A stretch of DNA of 64,000 nucleotides from the NCBI GenBank assembly GCA_944474755.1, contig OX104114.1, positions 22,467,220 through 22,531,219 on the forward strand, written 5' to 3'. The stretch comes from Limnoperna fortunei (taxonomy: Eukaryota; Mollusca; Bivalvia; Mytilida; Modiolidae). Numbering within the stretch: the first letter of the stretch is position 1; every line of letters begins with the position of its first letter. The notes beneath the pieces are model-generated. The model was not told where the DNA came from. It saw only the letters and a list, made by a program, of their open reading frames with translations, and did not search any database. Both the position numbers and the translations under genes were made by a program. Shown here one piece after another: positions 21,251 through 33,412 of this stretch.

Positions 21251-22042
21251 TTAAAATTTACGTTTCGCGAAACGTGAAGTCTCCCAAACGAAGTTACTGA
21301 TAGTCCTGTGCAGCCTGTGCGGCCATTTTACAAAAAATAGCGCGTCATATAAAAATTCTGAGTTGACCATTGAACTCGACATACTAAATTTACTTTAGGA
21401 ACCAATTTTCATTGAGTTCCGACAATGTTGAATTTTTGCCGATTTGGCGACTTTGGTGGCCATTTTTAAAAAAATGGCGGGTCGTATAAAAAATCTGAGT
21501 GTACCGTTGAACTCGGCATACCAAATTTACTTTTAGAACCTATTTTCGTTGAATTATGACAATGTTGAATTTTTGCCCATTTGGCAACTTTGGCGGCCAT
21601 TTTACAAAAAATGGCGCGTCGTATAGAAATTCTGAGTTGACCATTGGACTCGGCATACCAAATTTACTGTTAAAACCCATTTTCGTTGAAATCCGACAAA
21701 CTTGAATTTTTGGCGATTCGGCGGCCATTTTGAAAATGGCGGCCGGTTCGCGCGCGATTTTTTGCCAAAAATAAATCAAGACCACTATGCTGAACCTACA
21801 TACCAAGTTTCATCGAAATCCATCTGGCGGTTCTCCGGGAACTGCATTTTGGCGGGAAAACTTAAATGGCGGCCATTTTGAAAGTGGCGGCCATCTTGGA
21901 AATTCCGAAAGATGATTGCACATCTAGCCAATAGGGTCTAACATCCTACCAAGTTTCAAATTGATCCCATTTACGGTTTCTGAGAAAAGTGTCGGAAATC
22001 TCTACGGGGAAACCAGAAGAAGAATAATAATAATAATAATAA
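21251..22042 (-). mobile_element. Family A element
   Basis: The core retains the left repeat starting TGTGCAGCCTGTGCGGCC. It is followed directly by its own hpA, so 21251-22091 is a complete A. Confidence 0.82.
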
Positions 22043-22155
22043 GAAACAGAGTAAAAACAATAAGTCTCCAAACTTCGTTTGGGAGACTTAATAATAATAA
22101 TAAGAAACGGAGTAAAAACAATAAGTCGCCCGACACTTCGTGGTCGGCGACTTAA
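22043..22155 (-). repeat. Terminal hairpins hpA and hpB
   Basis: hpA 22043-22091 closes the A at 21251; hpB 22104-22155 closes the B at 20471, showing A nested in B. Confidence 0.82.
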
Positions 22156-22938
22156 TTAAAATTTACGTTTCCCGAAACGTTGAAGTCGCCTCCCGTTCCG
22201 CACTTTTGACCGAGTAGAGGGAACTAAAAGTCAAGAGCACAACTTCATAACATGAGCTTTCAGTTGGCCAAGTTTCATTTCGATCGGTTAAAAGATGAGC
22301 GAGAAAACGAGCAAACTTTAAAACGGCCGCCATTTTGAAACCGGAAGTCGGACAAAAAATTTTTTTTGCAAAAATGCTCAGGATAGTTAGCTGTATCAGT
22401 ATACCAATTTTCATTGAAATTGCTCTGGCCATAACTGAGATCTGACAACGGCCGCCATTTTGTAAAACTTTAAAACGGCCGCCATTTTGAAACCGGAAGT
22501 CGGACAAAACATTTTTAATAGTGGCACACTTAGGGTATCATAAGCTACCTGTATACCAAATTTCGTCTAAATCGGATGACGTTTAAATTTTGACATTTTT
22601 AGGGGGGTGGTGTTCGGATGGCGGCCATTTTGAAATGTCGGCCGCGTCAAATTTTTTTTTGCAAAAATGCTCGGGATAGCTAGCTGTACCAGTATACCAA
22701 TTTTCATTGAAATTGCTTTGGCAATTACTGAGATCTGACAACGGCCGTCATTTTTTTCAACGGCGGCCATTTTGAAAATGGCGGCCATTTTGAAAATTTC
22801 AAAAGTGGATTGCACAACTTCAGGTCACCCTTAACATGTTCCTAAAGTTTCATTTCGATCGGTTAAAAGATGAGCGAGAAAACGAGCGGACAACATTGCG
22901 AGGGGAAAACATAAGAAATATGAAAATAATAATAATAA
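22156..22938 (-). mobile_element. Family B element
   Basis: Short-tail subtype, complete with hpB at 22939 (22156-22990). Confidence 0.82.
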
Positions 22939-22990
22939 GAAACGGAGTAAAAACAATAAGTCGCCCGACACTTCGTGGTCGGCGACTTAA
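22939..22990 (-). repeat. Terminal hairpin hpB
   Basis: It closes the B at 22156 and is immediately followed by the next A element. Confidence 0.83.
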
Positions 22991-23650
22991 TTAAAATTTA
23001 CGTTTCGCGAAACGTGAAGTCTCCCAAACGAAGTTACTGATAGTCCTGTGCAGCCTGTGAATCACTTTGGTGGCCATTTTTAAAAAAATGGCGGGTCGTA
23101 TAAAAAATCTGAGTGTACCGTTGAACTCGGCATACCAAATTTACTTTTAGAACCTATTTTCGTTGAATTATGACAATGTTGAATTTTTGCCCATTTGGCA
23201 ACTTTGGCGGCCATTTTACAAAAAATGGCGCGTCGTATAAAAATTCTGAGTTGACCATTGGACTCGGCATACCAAATTTACTGTTAAAACCCATTTTCGT
23301 TGAAATCCGACAAACTTGAATTTTTGGCGATTCGGCGGCCATTTTGAAAATGGCGGCCGGTTCGCGCGCAATTTTTTGCCAAAAATAAATCAAGACCACT
23401 ATGCTGAACCTACATACCAAGTTTCATCGAAATCCATCTGGCGGTTCTCCGGGAACTGCATTTTGGCGGGAACACTTAAATGGCGGCCATTTTGAAAGTG
23501 GCGGCCATCTTGGAAATTCCGAAAGATGATTGCACATCTAGCCAATAGGGTCTAACATCCTACCAAGTTTCAAATTGATCCCATTTACGGTTTCTGAGAA
23601 AAGTGTCGGAAATCTCTACGGGGAAACCAGAAGAAGAATAATAATAATAA
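22991..23650 (-). mobile_element. Family A element, internal deletion, no hairpin found
   Basis: The core jumps from CTGTGAATCAC to TTTGGTGGCC, losing about one core repeat. This is the only A in the window with no hpA left for it in the bracket reading. Confidence 0.75.
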
Positions 23651-24279
23651 TTAAAATTTACGTTTCGCGAAACGTGAAGTCTCCCAAACGAAGTTACTGA
23701 TAGTCCTGTGCAGCCTGTGGCGGGTCGTATAAAAAATCTGAGTGTACCGTTGAACTCGGCATACCAAATTTACTTTTAGAAGCTATTTTCGTTGAATTAT
23801 GACAATGTTGAATTTTTGCCCTTTTGTCAACTTTGGCGGCCATTTTACAAAAAATGGCGCGTCGTATAAAAATTCTCAGTTGACCATTGGACTCGGCATA
23901 CCAAATTTACTGTTAAAACCCATTTTCGTTGAAATCCGACAAACTTGAATTTTTGGCGATTCGGCGGCCATTTTGAAAATGGCGGCCGGTTCGCGTGCGA
24001 TTTTTTGCCAAAAATAAATCAAGACCACTATGCTGAACCTACATACCAAGTTTCATCGAAATCCATCTGGCGGTTCTCCGGGAACTGCATTTTGGCGGGA
24101 AAACTTAAATGGCGGCCATTTTGAAAGTGGCGGCCATCTTGGAAATTCCGAAAGATGATTGCACATCTAGCCAATAGGGTCTAACATCCTACCAAGTTTC
24201 AAACTGATCCCATTTACGGTTTCTGAGAAAAGTGTCGGAAATCTCTACGGGGAAACCAGAAGAAGAATAATAATAATAA
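23651..24279 (-). mobile_element. Family A element, larger internal deletion
   Basis: The core starts at CTGTGGCGGGTCG, losing about two core repeats. It is inserted in the microsatellite of the A at 22991 and closed by hpA at 24280. Confidence 0.78.
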
Positions 24280-24328
24280 GAAACAGAGTAAAAACAATAA
24301 GTCTCCAAACTTCGTTTGGGAGACTTAA
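24280..24328 (-). repeat. Terminal hairpin hpA
   Basis: Arms AAGTCTCC-AAAC / GTTTGGGAGACTT with one bulged base. It closes the A at 23651. Confidence 0.8.
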
Positions 24329-24965
24329 CTAGTGCTGATTGTGTTGGGATGCCAACACAGAATGTCTCCCAAACGAACCCCCATTGCCACTATAATCTCC
24401 ATGAATAGTATTTCATTCAAATCAGTACATTAAAATATGCCTAGAAATCAAATTTTGTTGAAATCAGACAAAGTTGACTTTTTCCTGCAGTAAAATGGTC
24501 GCCATTTTAAATCGGAAGTCGGACAAAAAATTTTTAAATAGTGGCACACTCAGGGTATCATAATCAACCTGTATACCAAATTTCGTCTAAATTGGATGAC
24601 GTTTAAATTTTTGCATTTTTAGGGGGGGGGGGTGTTCGGATGGCGGCCATTTTGAAATGTCGGCCGCGTCAATTTTTTTTTGCAAAAATGCTCAGGATAG
24701 TTAGCTGTATCAGTATACCAATTTTCATTGAAATTGCTTTGGCAATTACTGAGATCTGACAACGGCCGTCATTTTTTTTCAACGGCGGCCATTTTGAAAA
24801 TGGCGGCCATTTTGAAAATTTCAAAAGTGGATTGCACAACTTCAGGTCACCCTTAACATGTTCCCAAAGTTTCATCTTGATTGGACATTGCATCTCTGAG
24901 AAAATGTGCGGACAAGATTGAACGGAAAGAAAAAAGAAAGAAAGAAAGAAGAAGAATAATAATAA
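24329..24965 (-). mobile_element. Family C element
   Basis: True C at both ends: tail GGACAAGATTGAACGG, then (GAAA)n, (GAA)n and (TAA)n. Complete with hpC at 24966. Confidence 0.82.
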
Positions 24966-25016
24966 GAAACCGGACAAAAACAATATGTCTCCCAAAACTT
25001 CGTTTGGGAGACATAA
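24966..25016 (-). repeat. Terminal hairpin hpC
   Basis: Arms ATGTCTCCCAAAA / TTTGGGAGACAT. The right arm is the inverse of the 16-base ATGTCTCCCAAACGAA found inside the right end of C elements. Confidence 0.85.
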
Positions 25017-26276
25017 CTAGTGCTGATTGTGTTGGGATGCCAACACAGAATGTCTCCCAAACGAACCCCCATTGCCACTTTATTCTTGTGCATGTTGAAA
25101 ACCCCCAAATAGACATGATATTCTTAGTTTGTGCATTAAAATATACCTACATATGAAATTTCGTTGCAATCGGACTAAGTTAACGGTAGGGGGGGGAGTG
25201 TGGTGAAACGGCTACCATCACAAAATGGTGTCGTTCGCATCCAATTTTTTTTTTGGCAAAAATGCTCAGGATAGTTAGCTGTATCAGTATACCAATTTTC
25301 ATTGAAATTGCTCTGGCCATTACTGAGATCTGACAATGGCCGCCATTTTTGGAACTTTAAAACGGCCGCCATTTTGAAACCGGAAGTCGGACAAAAATTT
25401 TAAAAGTAGTGGCACACTTAGGGTACCATAATATACCTGTGTACCAAATTTCGTCGAAATCGGATGACGTTTAAATTTTTGCATTTTTAGGGGGTGGTGT
25501 TCGGATGGCGGCCATTTTGAAATGTCGTTCGCGTCCATTTTTTTTTTGGCAAAAATACTCAGGATAGTCAGCTGTATCAGTATATCAATTTTCATTGAAA
25601 TTGCTCTGGCCATTACTTAGATCTGACAACGGCCGCCATTTTTTCAAACTTTAAAACGGCCGCCATTTTGAAACCGGAAGTCGGAAAAAATTTCTTTTTG
25701 GCGAAAATGCTCAGGATAGTTAGCTGTATCAGTATACCACTTTTGATTGAAATTGGTCTGGCCGTTACGGAGATCTGACAACGGCCGCCAGTTTTTAAAA
25801 CTTTGAAACGGCCGCCATTTTGAAACCGGAAGTCGGACAAAAATTTTGAAAGTAATAGCACACTCAGGGTGCCATAATCTACCTGTGTACCAAATTTCGT
25901 CGAAATCGGATGACATTTAAATTTTTGCATTTTTAGGGGGGTGGTGTTCGGATGGCGGCCATTTTGAAATGTCGTTCGCGTCTATTTTTTTTTTTAGTAA
26001 AAATGCTCAGGATAGTTAGCTGTATCAGTATACCAATTTTCTTTGAAATTGCTCTGGCCATTACTGAGATCTGACAATGGTCGCCATTTTTTTCAATGGC
26101 GGCCATTTTGAAAATGGCGGCCATTTTGAAAATTTCAAAAGTGGATTGCACAACTTCAGGTCACCCTTAATATGTTCCCAAAGTTTCATCTTGATTGGAC
26201 ATTGCGTCTCAGAGAAAATGTGCGGACAAGATTGAACGGAAAGAAAAAAGAAAGAAAGAAAGAAGAAGAATAATAA
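25017..26276 (-). mobile_element. Family C element, long form
   Basis: 1260 bp; the core has about three rounds of the TGCTCAGGATAGT..CTGTATCAGTATA phrase against one in short copies. Nearly 30 kb of later insertions separate it from its inferred hairpin at 54932. Confidence 0.75.
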
Positions 26277-27064
26277 TTAAAATTTACGTTTCCCGAAATG
26301 TTGAAGTCGCCTCCCGTTCCGCACTTTTGACCGAGTAGAGGGAACTAAAAGTCAAGAGCACAACTTCATAACATGAGCTTTCAGTTGGCCAAGTTTCATT
26401 TCGATCGGTTAAAAGATGAGCGAGAAAACGAGCAAACTTTAAAACGGCCGCCATTTTGAAACCTGAAGTCGGACAAAAATTTTTTTTTGCAAAAATGCTC
26501 AGGATAGATAGCTGTATCAGTATACCAATTTTCATTGAAATTGCTCTGGCCATAACTGAGATCTGACAACGGTCGCCATTTTGTAAAACTTTAAAACGGC
26601 CGCCATTTTGAAACCGGAAGTCGGACAAAAATTTTGAAAATAGTGGCACACTCAAGGTATCATAAGCTACCTGTATACCAAATTTCGTTTAAATCGGATG
26701 ACGTTTAAATTTTTACAGTTTTAGGGGGGTGGTGTTCAGATGGCGGCCATTTTGAAATGTCGGCCGCGTCAAATTTTTTTTTGCAAAAATGCTCGGGATA
26801 GGGAGCTGTATCAGTATACCAATTTTCATTGAAATTGCTTTGGCAATTACTGAGATCTGACAACGCCGTCATTTTTTTTCAACGGCGGCCATTTTGAAAA
26901 TGGCGGCCATTTTGAAAATTTCAAAAGTGGATTGCACAACTTCAGGTCACCCTTATTATGTTCCCAAAGTTTCATTTCGATCGGTTAAAAGATGAGCGAG
27001 AAAACGAGCGGACAACATTGCGAGGGGAAAAAGGAAAACATAAGAAATATGAAAATAATAATAA
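26277..27064 (-). mobile_element. Family B element
   Basis: Long-tail subtype with scattered differences (CCCGAAATGTTG at the right-end palindrome), so it looks older than its neighbours. Closed by one hpB of the run at 33135-33412. Confidence 0.78.
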
Positions 27065-27850
27065 TTAAAATTTACGTTTCCCGAAACGTTGAAGTCGCCT
27101 CCCGTTCCGCACTTTTGACCGAGTAGAGGGAACTAAAAGTCAAGAGCACAACTTCATAACATGAGCTTTCAGTTGGCCAAGTTTCATTTCGATCGGTTAA
27201 AAGATGAGCGAGAAAACGAGCAAACTTTAAAACGGCCGCCATTTTGAAACCGGAAGTCGGACAAAAAATTTTTTTTGCAAAAATGCTCAGGATAGTTAGC
27301 TGTATCAGTATACCAATTTTCATTGAAATTGCTCTGGCCATAACTGAGATCTGACAACGGCCGCCATTTTGTAAAACTTTAAAACGGCCGCCATTTTGAA
27401 ACCGGAAGTCGGACAAAACATTTTTAAATAGTGGCACACTTAGGGTATCATAAGCTACCTGTATACCAAATTTCGTCTAAATCGGATGACGTTTAAATTT
27501 TGACATTTTTAGGGGGGTGGTGTTCGGATGGCGGCCATTTTGAAATGTCGGCCGCATCAAATTTTTTTTGCAAAAATGCTCGGAATAGTTAGCTGTACCA
27601 GTATACCAATTTTCATTGAAATTGCTTTGGCAATTACTGAGATCTGACAACGGCCGTCATTTTTTTCAACGGCGGCCATTTTGAAAATGGCGGCCATTTT
27701 GAAAATTTCAAAAGTGGATTGCACAACTTCAGGTCACCCTTAACATGTTCCCAAAGTTTCATTTCGATCGGTTAAAAGATGAGCGAGAAAACGAGCGGAC
27801 AACATTGCGAGGGGAAAACATAAGAAATATGAAAATAATAATAATAATAA
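27065..27850 (-). mobile_element. Family B element
   Basis: Short-tail subtype. The G element is inserted in its microsatellite; closed by one hpB of the run at 33135-33412. Confidence 0.78.
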
Positions 27851-28846
27851 TTAAACATGATTATGATCTTATGGATCATAACTGGCTCCCAAACGACCCC
27901 CGTGGACACTGGAGTTCAGACATCCATTCACAGCAACTTAATCAACCAGGAAACCAAGTTTCGTGCAAATCGGAGCATTTTTCAATTTTGTCGGCCATCT
28001 TGGATTCAAAATGGCCGCCATAGAAAGTCCACATGTGCGTCATCTGGTTCGGTATAACATACTCTACTTATATTCCAATTTTCATTGAAATCCGTTAACT
28101 TATGGATTTTTAAGGATTTATTTTCATTTTCAAAATGGCTGTCATTTTAAGATGGCCGTCGTGTTCAAATTCAAATTTCGATGACTATCATCTGATCGCA
28201 ACATGGTACTCTACCTTAAAACCAAGTTTCGTGCGATTACGAGCATTTTGAATTTTTGGCGGCCATCTTGGATTCAAAATGGCCGCCATAAAGTCAACAT
28301 GTGCGTCATATGGTGCAGAATAACATACTCTACTTATATTTCAATTTTCATCTAAATCCGTTAACTTTAGGATTTTTAATGATTTATTTTCATTTTCAAA
28401 ATGGCCTCCATTTTAAGATGGCTGCCTTGTTCAAATTTAAATTTTGATGACCAACATCTGATCGCAACATTGCAATCTACCTAAAAACCAAGTTTTGTGC
28501 GATTACGAGCATTTTAAATTTTTGGCGGCCATCTTGGATTCAAAATGGCCGCCATAAAAAGTCAACATGTGTGTAATATGGTGCGGTATAACATACTCTA
28601 CTTATATTCCAAATTTCATCGAAATCCGTTAACTTTTGGATTTTTAAGGATTTTTTTCATTTTCAAAATGGCCGCCATTTCAAGATGGCCGCCAATTTAA
28701 AAATTTTAAACCTGAAAGGCACCACTTCACATCATGACCTATTTTTGTGTGAAGTTTCATTTGGATCCAATATACGGTCTCTGAGAAAACATCCGGACAA
28801 AATTCTGGCGGAAAGTGGAAGAAAAAAAAAAAATAAATAATAATAA
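27851..28846 (-). mobile_element. Family G element
   Basis: The only G in the window. The right end has an 8-bp stem TTATGATC-TTATG-GATCATAA and subterminal TGGCTCCCAAACGA. The core has three ~267-bp repeats (CATACTCTACTTATAT near 28056, 28323, 28590). The tail is a run of A then (TAA)n. Closed by hpG at 28847. Confidence 0.8.
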
Positions 28847-28897
28847 GAAACGGAGCAAAAACAATATGTCTCCCAAACTTTCGTTTGGGAGCCATAA
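28847..28897 (-). repeat. Terminal hairpin hpG
   Basis: Arms ATGTCTCCC / GGGAGCCAT. The right arm inverse (TGGCTCCCAAACGA) matches the G right end over 14 bases, while the left arm looks like hpC, leaving one mismatched pair. Confidence 0.75.
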
Positions 28898-29974
28898 CTA
28901 GTGCTGATTGTGTTGGGATGCCAACACAGAATGTCTCCCAAACGAACCCCCATTGCCACTATAATCCTTATGGATAGTATTTCATTCAAATCAGTACATT
29001 AAAATATGCCTAGAAATCAAATTTTGTTGAAATCGGACAAAGTTGACTTTTTCCTGCAGTAAAATGGCCGCCATTTTGAAACCGGAAGTCAGACAAAAAT
29101 TTGTTAATAGTGGCACACTCAGGGTATCATAAGCTACCTGCATACCAAATTTCGTCTAAATCGGATGACGTTTAAATTTTTGCATTTTTAGGGGGGTGGT
29201 CTTCGGATGGCGGCCATTTTGAAATGTCGGTCGCGTCAAATTTTTTTTTGCAAAGATGCTCAGGATAGTTAGCTGTATCAGTATACCAATTTTCATTGAA
29301 ATTGCTTTGGCAATTACTGAGATCTGACAACGGCCTTCATTTTTTTTCAACGGCGGCCATTTTGAAAATGGCGGCCATTTTGAAAATTTCAAAAGTGGAT
29401 TGCACAACTTCAGGTCACCCTTAACATGTTCCCAAAGTTTCATCTTGATTGGACCTAGAAATCAAATTTTGTTGAAATCGGACAAAGTTGACTTTTTCCT
29501 GCCGTAAAATGGCCGCCATTTTGAAACCGGAAGTCGGAGAAAAAAATTTTAAATAGTGGCACACTCAGGGTATCATAAGCTACCTGTATACCAAATTTCG
29601 TCTAAATCGGATGACGTTTAAATTTTTTCATTTTTAGGGGGGTGGTGTTCGGATGGCGGCCATTTTGAAATGTCGGTCGCGTCAAATTTTTTTTTGCAAA
29701 AATGCTCAGGATAGTTAGCTGTATCAGTATACTAATTTTCATTGAAATTGCTTTGGCTATTACTGAGATCTGACAACGGCGTCATTTTTTTTCAATGGCG
29801 GCCATTTTGAAAATGGCAGCCATTTTGAAAATTTCAAAAGTGGATTGCATAACTTCAGGTCACCCTTAACATGTTCCCAAAGTTTCATCTTGATTAGACA
29901 TTGCATCTCTGAGAAAATGTGCGGACAAGATTGAACGGAAAGAAAAAAGAAAGAAAGAAGAAGAATAATAATAA
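28898..29974 (-). mobile_element. Family C element with partial internal duplication
   Basis: At about 29451 the sequence jumps from CATCTTGATTGGA back to CCTAGAAATCAAATTTTG, so most of the body is present twice. Closed by hpC at 29975. Confidence 0.75.
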
Positions 29975-30025
29975 GAAACCGGACAAAAACAATATGTCTC
30001 CCAAAACTTCGTTTGGGAGACATAA
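29975..30025 (-). repeat. Terminal hairpin hpC
   Basis: Full 51-bp copy closing the duplicated C at 28898. Confidence 0.83.
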
Positions 30026-30821
30026 TTAAAATTTACGTTTCCCGAAACGTTGAAGTCGCCTCCCGTTCCGCACTTTTGACCGAGTAGAGGGAACTAAAAG
30101 TCAAGAGCACAACTTCATAACATGAGCTTTCAGTTGGCCAAGTTTCATTTCGATCGGTTAAAAGATGAGCGAGAAAACGAGCAAACTTTAAAACGGCCGC
30201 CATTTTGAAACCGGAAGTCGGACAAAAAATTTTTTTTGCAAAAATGCTCAGGATAGTTAGCTGTATCAGTATACCAATTTTCATTGAAATTGCTCTGGCC
30301 ATAACTGAGATCTGACAACGGCCGCCATTTTGTAAAACTTTAAAACGGCCGCCATTTTGAAACCGGAAGTCGGACAAAACATTTTTAAATAGTGGCACAC
30401 TTAGGGTATCATAAGCTACCTGTATACCAAATTTCGTCTAAATCGGATGACGTTTAAATTTTTACATTTTTAGGGGGGTGGTGTTCGGATGGCGGCCATT
30501 TTGAAATGTCGGCCGCGTCAAATTTTTTTTTGCAAAAATGCTCGGGATAGTTAGCTGTACCAGTATACCAATTTTCATTGAAATTGCTTTGGCAATTACT
30601 GAGATCTGACAACGGCCGTCATTTTTTTCAACGGCGGCCATTTTGAAAATGGCGGCCATTTTGAAAATTTCAAAAGTGGATTGCACAACTTCAGGTCACC
30701 CTTAACATGTTCCTAAAGTTTCATTTCGATCGGTTAAAAGATGAGCGAGAAAACGAGCGGACAACATTGCGAGGGGAAAACATAAGAAATATGAAAATAA
30801 TAATAATAATAATAATAATAA
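30026..30821 (-). mobile_element. Family B element
   Basis: Short-tail subtype with an expanded (TAA)n; complete with hpB at 30822. Confidence 0.82.
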
Positions 30822-30873
30822 GAAACGGAGTAAAAACAATAAGTCGCCCGACACTTCGTGGTCGGCGACTTAA
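30822..30873 (-). repeat. Terminal hairpin hpB
   Basis: Closes the B at 30026; directly abuts the next C. Confidence 0.83.
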
Positions 30874-31496
30874 CTAGTGCTGATTGTGTTGGGATGCCAA
30901 CACAGAATGTCTCCCAAACGAACCCCCATTGCCACTATAATCCCCATGGATAGTATTTCATTCAAATCAGTACATTAAAATATGCCTAGAAATCAAATTT
31001 TGTTGAAATCGGACAAAGTTGACTTTTTCCTGCAGTAAAATGGCCGCCATTTTGAAACCGAAAGTCGGACAAAAAATTTTTAAATAGTGGCACACTCAGG
31101 GTATCATAAGCTACCTGTATACCAAATTTCGTCTAAATCGGATGACGTTTAAATTTTTACATTTTTAGGGGGGTGGTGTTCGGATGGCGGCCATTTTGAA
31201 ATGTCGGCCGCGTCAAATTTTTTTTTGCAAAAATGCTCGGGATAGTTAGCTGTATCAGTATACCAATTTTCATTGAAATTGCTTTGGCAATTACTGAGAT
31301 CTGATAACGGACGTCATTTTTTTTCAACGGCGGCCATTTTGAAAATGGCAGCCATTTTGAAAATTTCAAAAGTGGATTGCACAACTTCAGGTCACCCTTA
31401 ACATGTTCCCAAAGTTTCATCTTGATTGGACATTGCATCTCTGAGAAAATGTGCGGACAAGATTGAACGGAAAGAAAAAAGAAAGAAGAAGAATAA
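30874..31496 (-). mobile_element. Family C element
   Basis: Its tail is cut after GAAGAATAA by the insertion of another C at 31497. Its own hpC is the second of the pair at 32194. Confidence 0.8.
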
Positions 31497-32136
31497 CTAG
31501 TGCTGATTGTGTTGGGATGCCAACACAGAATGTCTCCCAAACGAACCCCCATTGCCACTTTAATCCCCATGGATAGTATTTCATTCAAATCAGTACATTA
31601 AAATATGCCTAGAAATCAAATTTTGTTGAAATCAGACAAAGTTGACTTTTTCCTGCAGTAAAATGGCCGCCATTTTGAAACCGGAAGTCGGACAAAAAAT
31701 TTTTAAATAGTGGCACACTCAGGGTATCATAAGCTACCTGTATACCAAATTTCGTCTAAATCGGATGACGTTTAAATTTTTACATTTTTAGGGGGGTGGT
31801 GTTCGGATGGCGGCCATTTTGAAATGTCGACCGCGTCAAATTTTTTTTGCAAAAATGCTCGGGATAGTTAGCTGTATCAGTATACCAATTTTCATTGAAA
31901 TTGCTTTGGCAATTATTGAGATCTGACAACGGCCGTCATTTTTTTTCAACGTCGGCCATTTTGAAAATGGCGGCCATTTTGAAAATTTCAAAAGTGGATT
32001 GCACAACTTCAGGTCACCCTTAACATGTTCCCAAAGTTTCATCTTGATTGGACATTGCATCTCTGAGAAAATGTGCGGACAAGATTGAACGGAAAGAAAA
32101 AAGAAAGAAAGAAAGAAAGAAGAAGAATAATAATAA
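31497..32136 (-). mobile_element. Family C element
   Basis: Inserted in the microsatellite of the C at 30874; closed by hpC at 32137. Confidence 0.8.
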
Positions 32137-32244
32137 GAAACCGGACAAAAACAATATGTCTCCCAAAACTTCGTTTGGGAGACATAATAATAAGAAACCG
32201 GACAAAAACAATATGTCTCCCAAAACTTCGTTTGGGAGACATAA
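32137..32244 (-). repeat. Two hpC terminal hairpins
   Basis: Copies 32137-32187 and 32194-32244 separated by TAATAA. Two nested C elements to the left require exactly two hpC here. Confidence 0.83.
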
Positions 32245-33070
32245 TTAAAATTTACGTTTCGCGAAACGTGAAGTCTCCCAAACGAAGTTACTGATAGTCC
32301 TGTGCAGCCTGTGAATCACCTTATATTTGACTTTACAGGTTGCTATTCACCTATTTTACAAAAAATAGCGCGTCATATAAAAATTCTGAGTTGACCATTG
32401 AACTCGACATACTAAATTTACTTTAGGAACCAATTTTCATTGAGTTCCGACAATGTTGAATTTTTGCCGTTTTGGCGACTTTGGTGGCCATTTTTTAAAA
32501 AATGGCGGGTCGTATAAAAAATCTGAGTGTACCGTTGAACTCGGCATACCAAATTTACTTTTAGAACCTATTTTCGTTGAATTTTGACAATGTTGAATTT
32601 TTGCCCATTTGGCAACTTTGGCGGCCATTTTACAAAAAATGGCGCGTCGTATAAAAATTCTGAGTTGACCATTGGACTCGGCATACCAAATTTACTGTTA
32701 AACCCCATTTTCGTTGAAATCCGACAAACTTGAATTTTTGGCGATTCGGCGGCCATTTTGAAAATGGCGGCCGGTTCGCGCGCGATTTTTTGCCAAAAAT
32801 AAATCAAGACCACTATGCTGAACCTACATACCAAGTTTCATCGAAATCCATCTGGCGGTTCTCCGGGAACTGCATTTTGGCGGGAAAACTTAAATGGCGG
32901 CCATTTTGAAAGTGGCGGCCATTTTGGAAATTCCGAAAGATGATTGCACATCTAGCCAATAGGGTCTAACATCCTACCAAGTTTCAAATTGATCCCATTT
33001 ACGGTTTCTGAGAAAAGTGTCGGAAATCTCTACGGGGAAACCAGAAGAAGAATAATAATAATAATAAAAA
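32245..33070 (-). mobile_element. Family A element, longest left part
   Basis: The core starts with TGTGCAGCCTGTGAATCACC and TTGACTTTACAGGTTGC, then the usual ~136-bp repeats. Complete with hpA at 33071. Confidence 0.8.
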
Positions 33071-33412
33071 GAAACAGAGTAAAAACAATAAGTCTCCAAA
33101 CTTCGTTTGGGAGACTTAATAATAATAATAATAAGAAACGGAGTAAAAACAATAAGTCGCCCGACACTTCGTGGTCGGCGACTTAATAATAAGAAACGGA
33201 GTAAAAACAATAAGTCGCCCGACACTTCGTGGTCGGCGACTTAATAAGAAACGGAGTAAAAACAATAAGTCGCCCGACACTTCGTGGTCGGCGACTTAAT
33301 AAGAAACGGAGTAAAAACAATAAGTCGCCCGACACTTCGTGGTCGGCGACTTAATAATAAGAAACGGAGTAAAAACAATAAGTCGCCCGACACTTCGTGG
33401 TCGGCGACTTAA
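33071..33412 (-). repeat. hpA followed by five tandem hpB hairpins
   Basis: hpA 33071-33119, then hpB at 33135, 33193, 33248, 33303 and 33361, spaced by 3-15 bases of TAA repeat. Two hpB close the B elements at 26277 and 27065; three are surplus. Confidence 0.83.

Noticed and set aside
33135..33412. CRISPR-like array of regularly spaced palindromic repeats
   Set aside because: The spacers are only TAA repeats of 3-6 bases, and the units are transposon termini in a eukaryotic genome.
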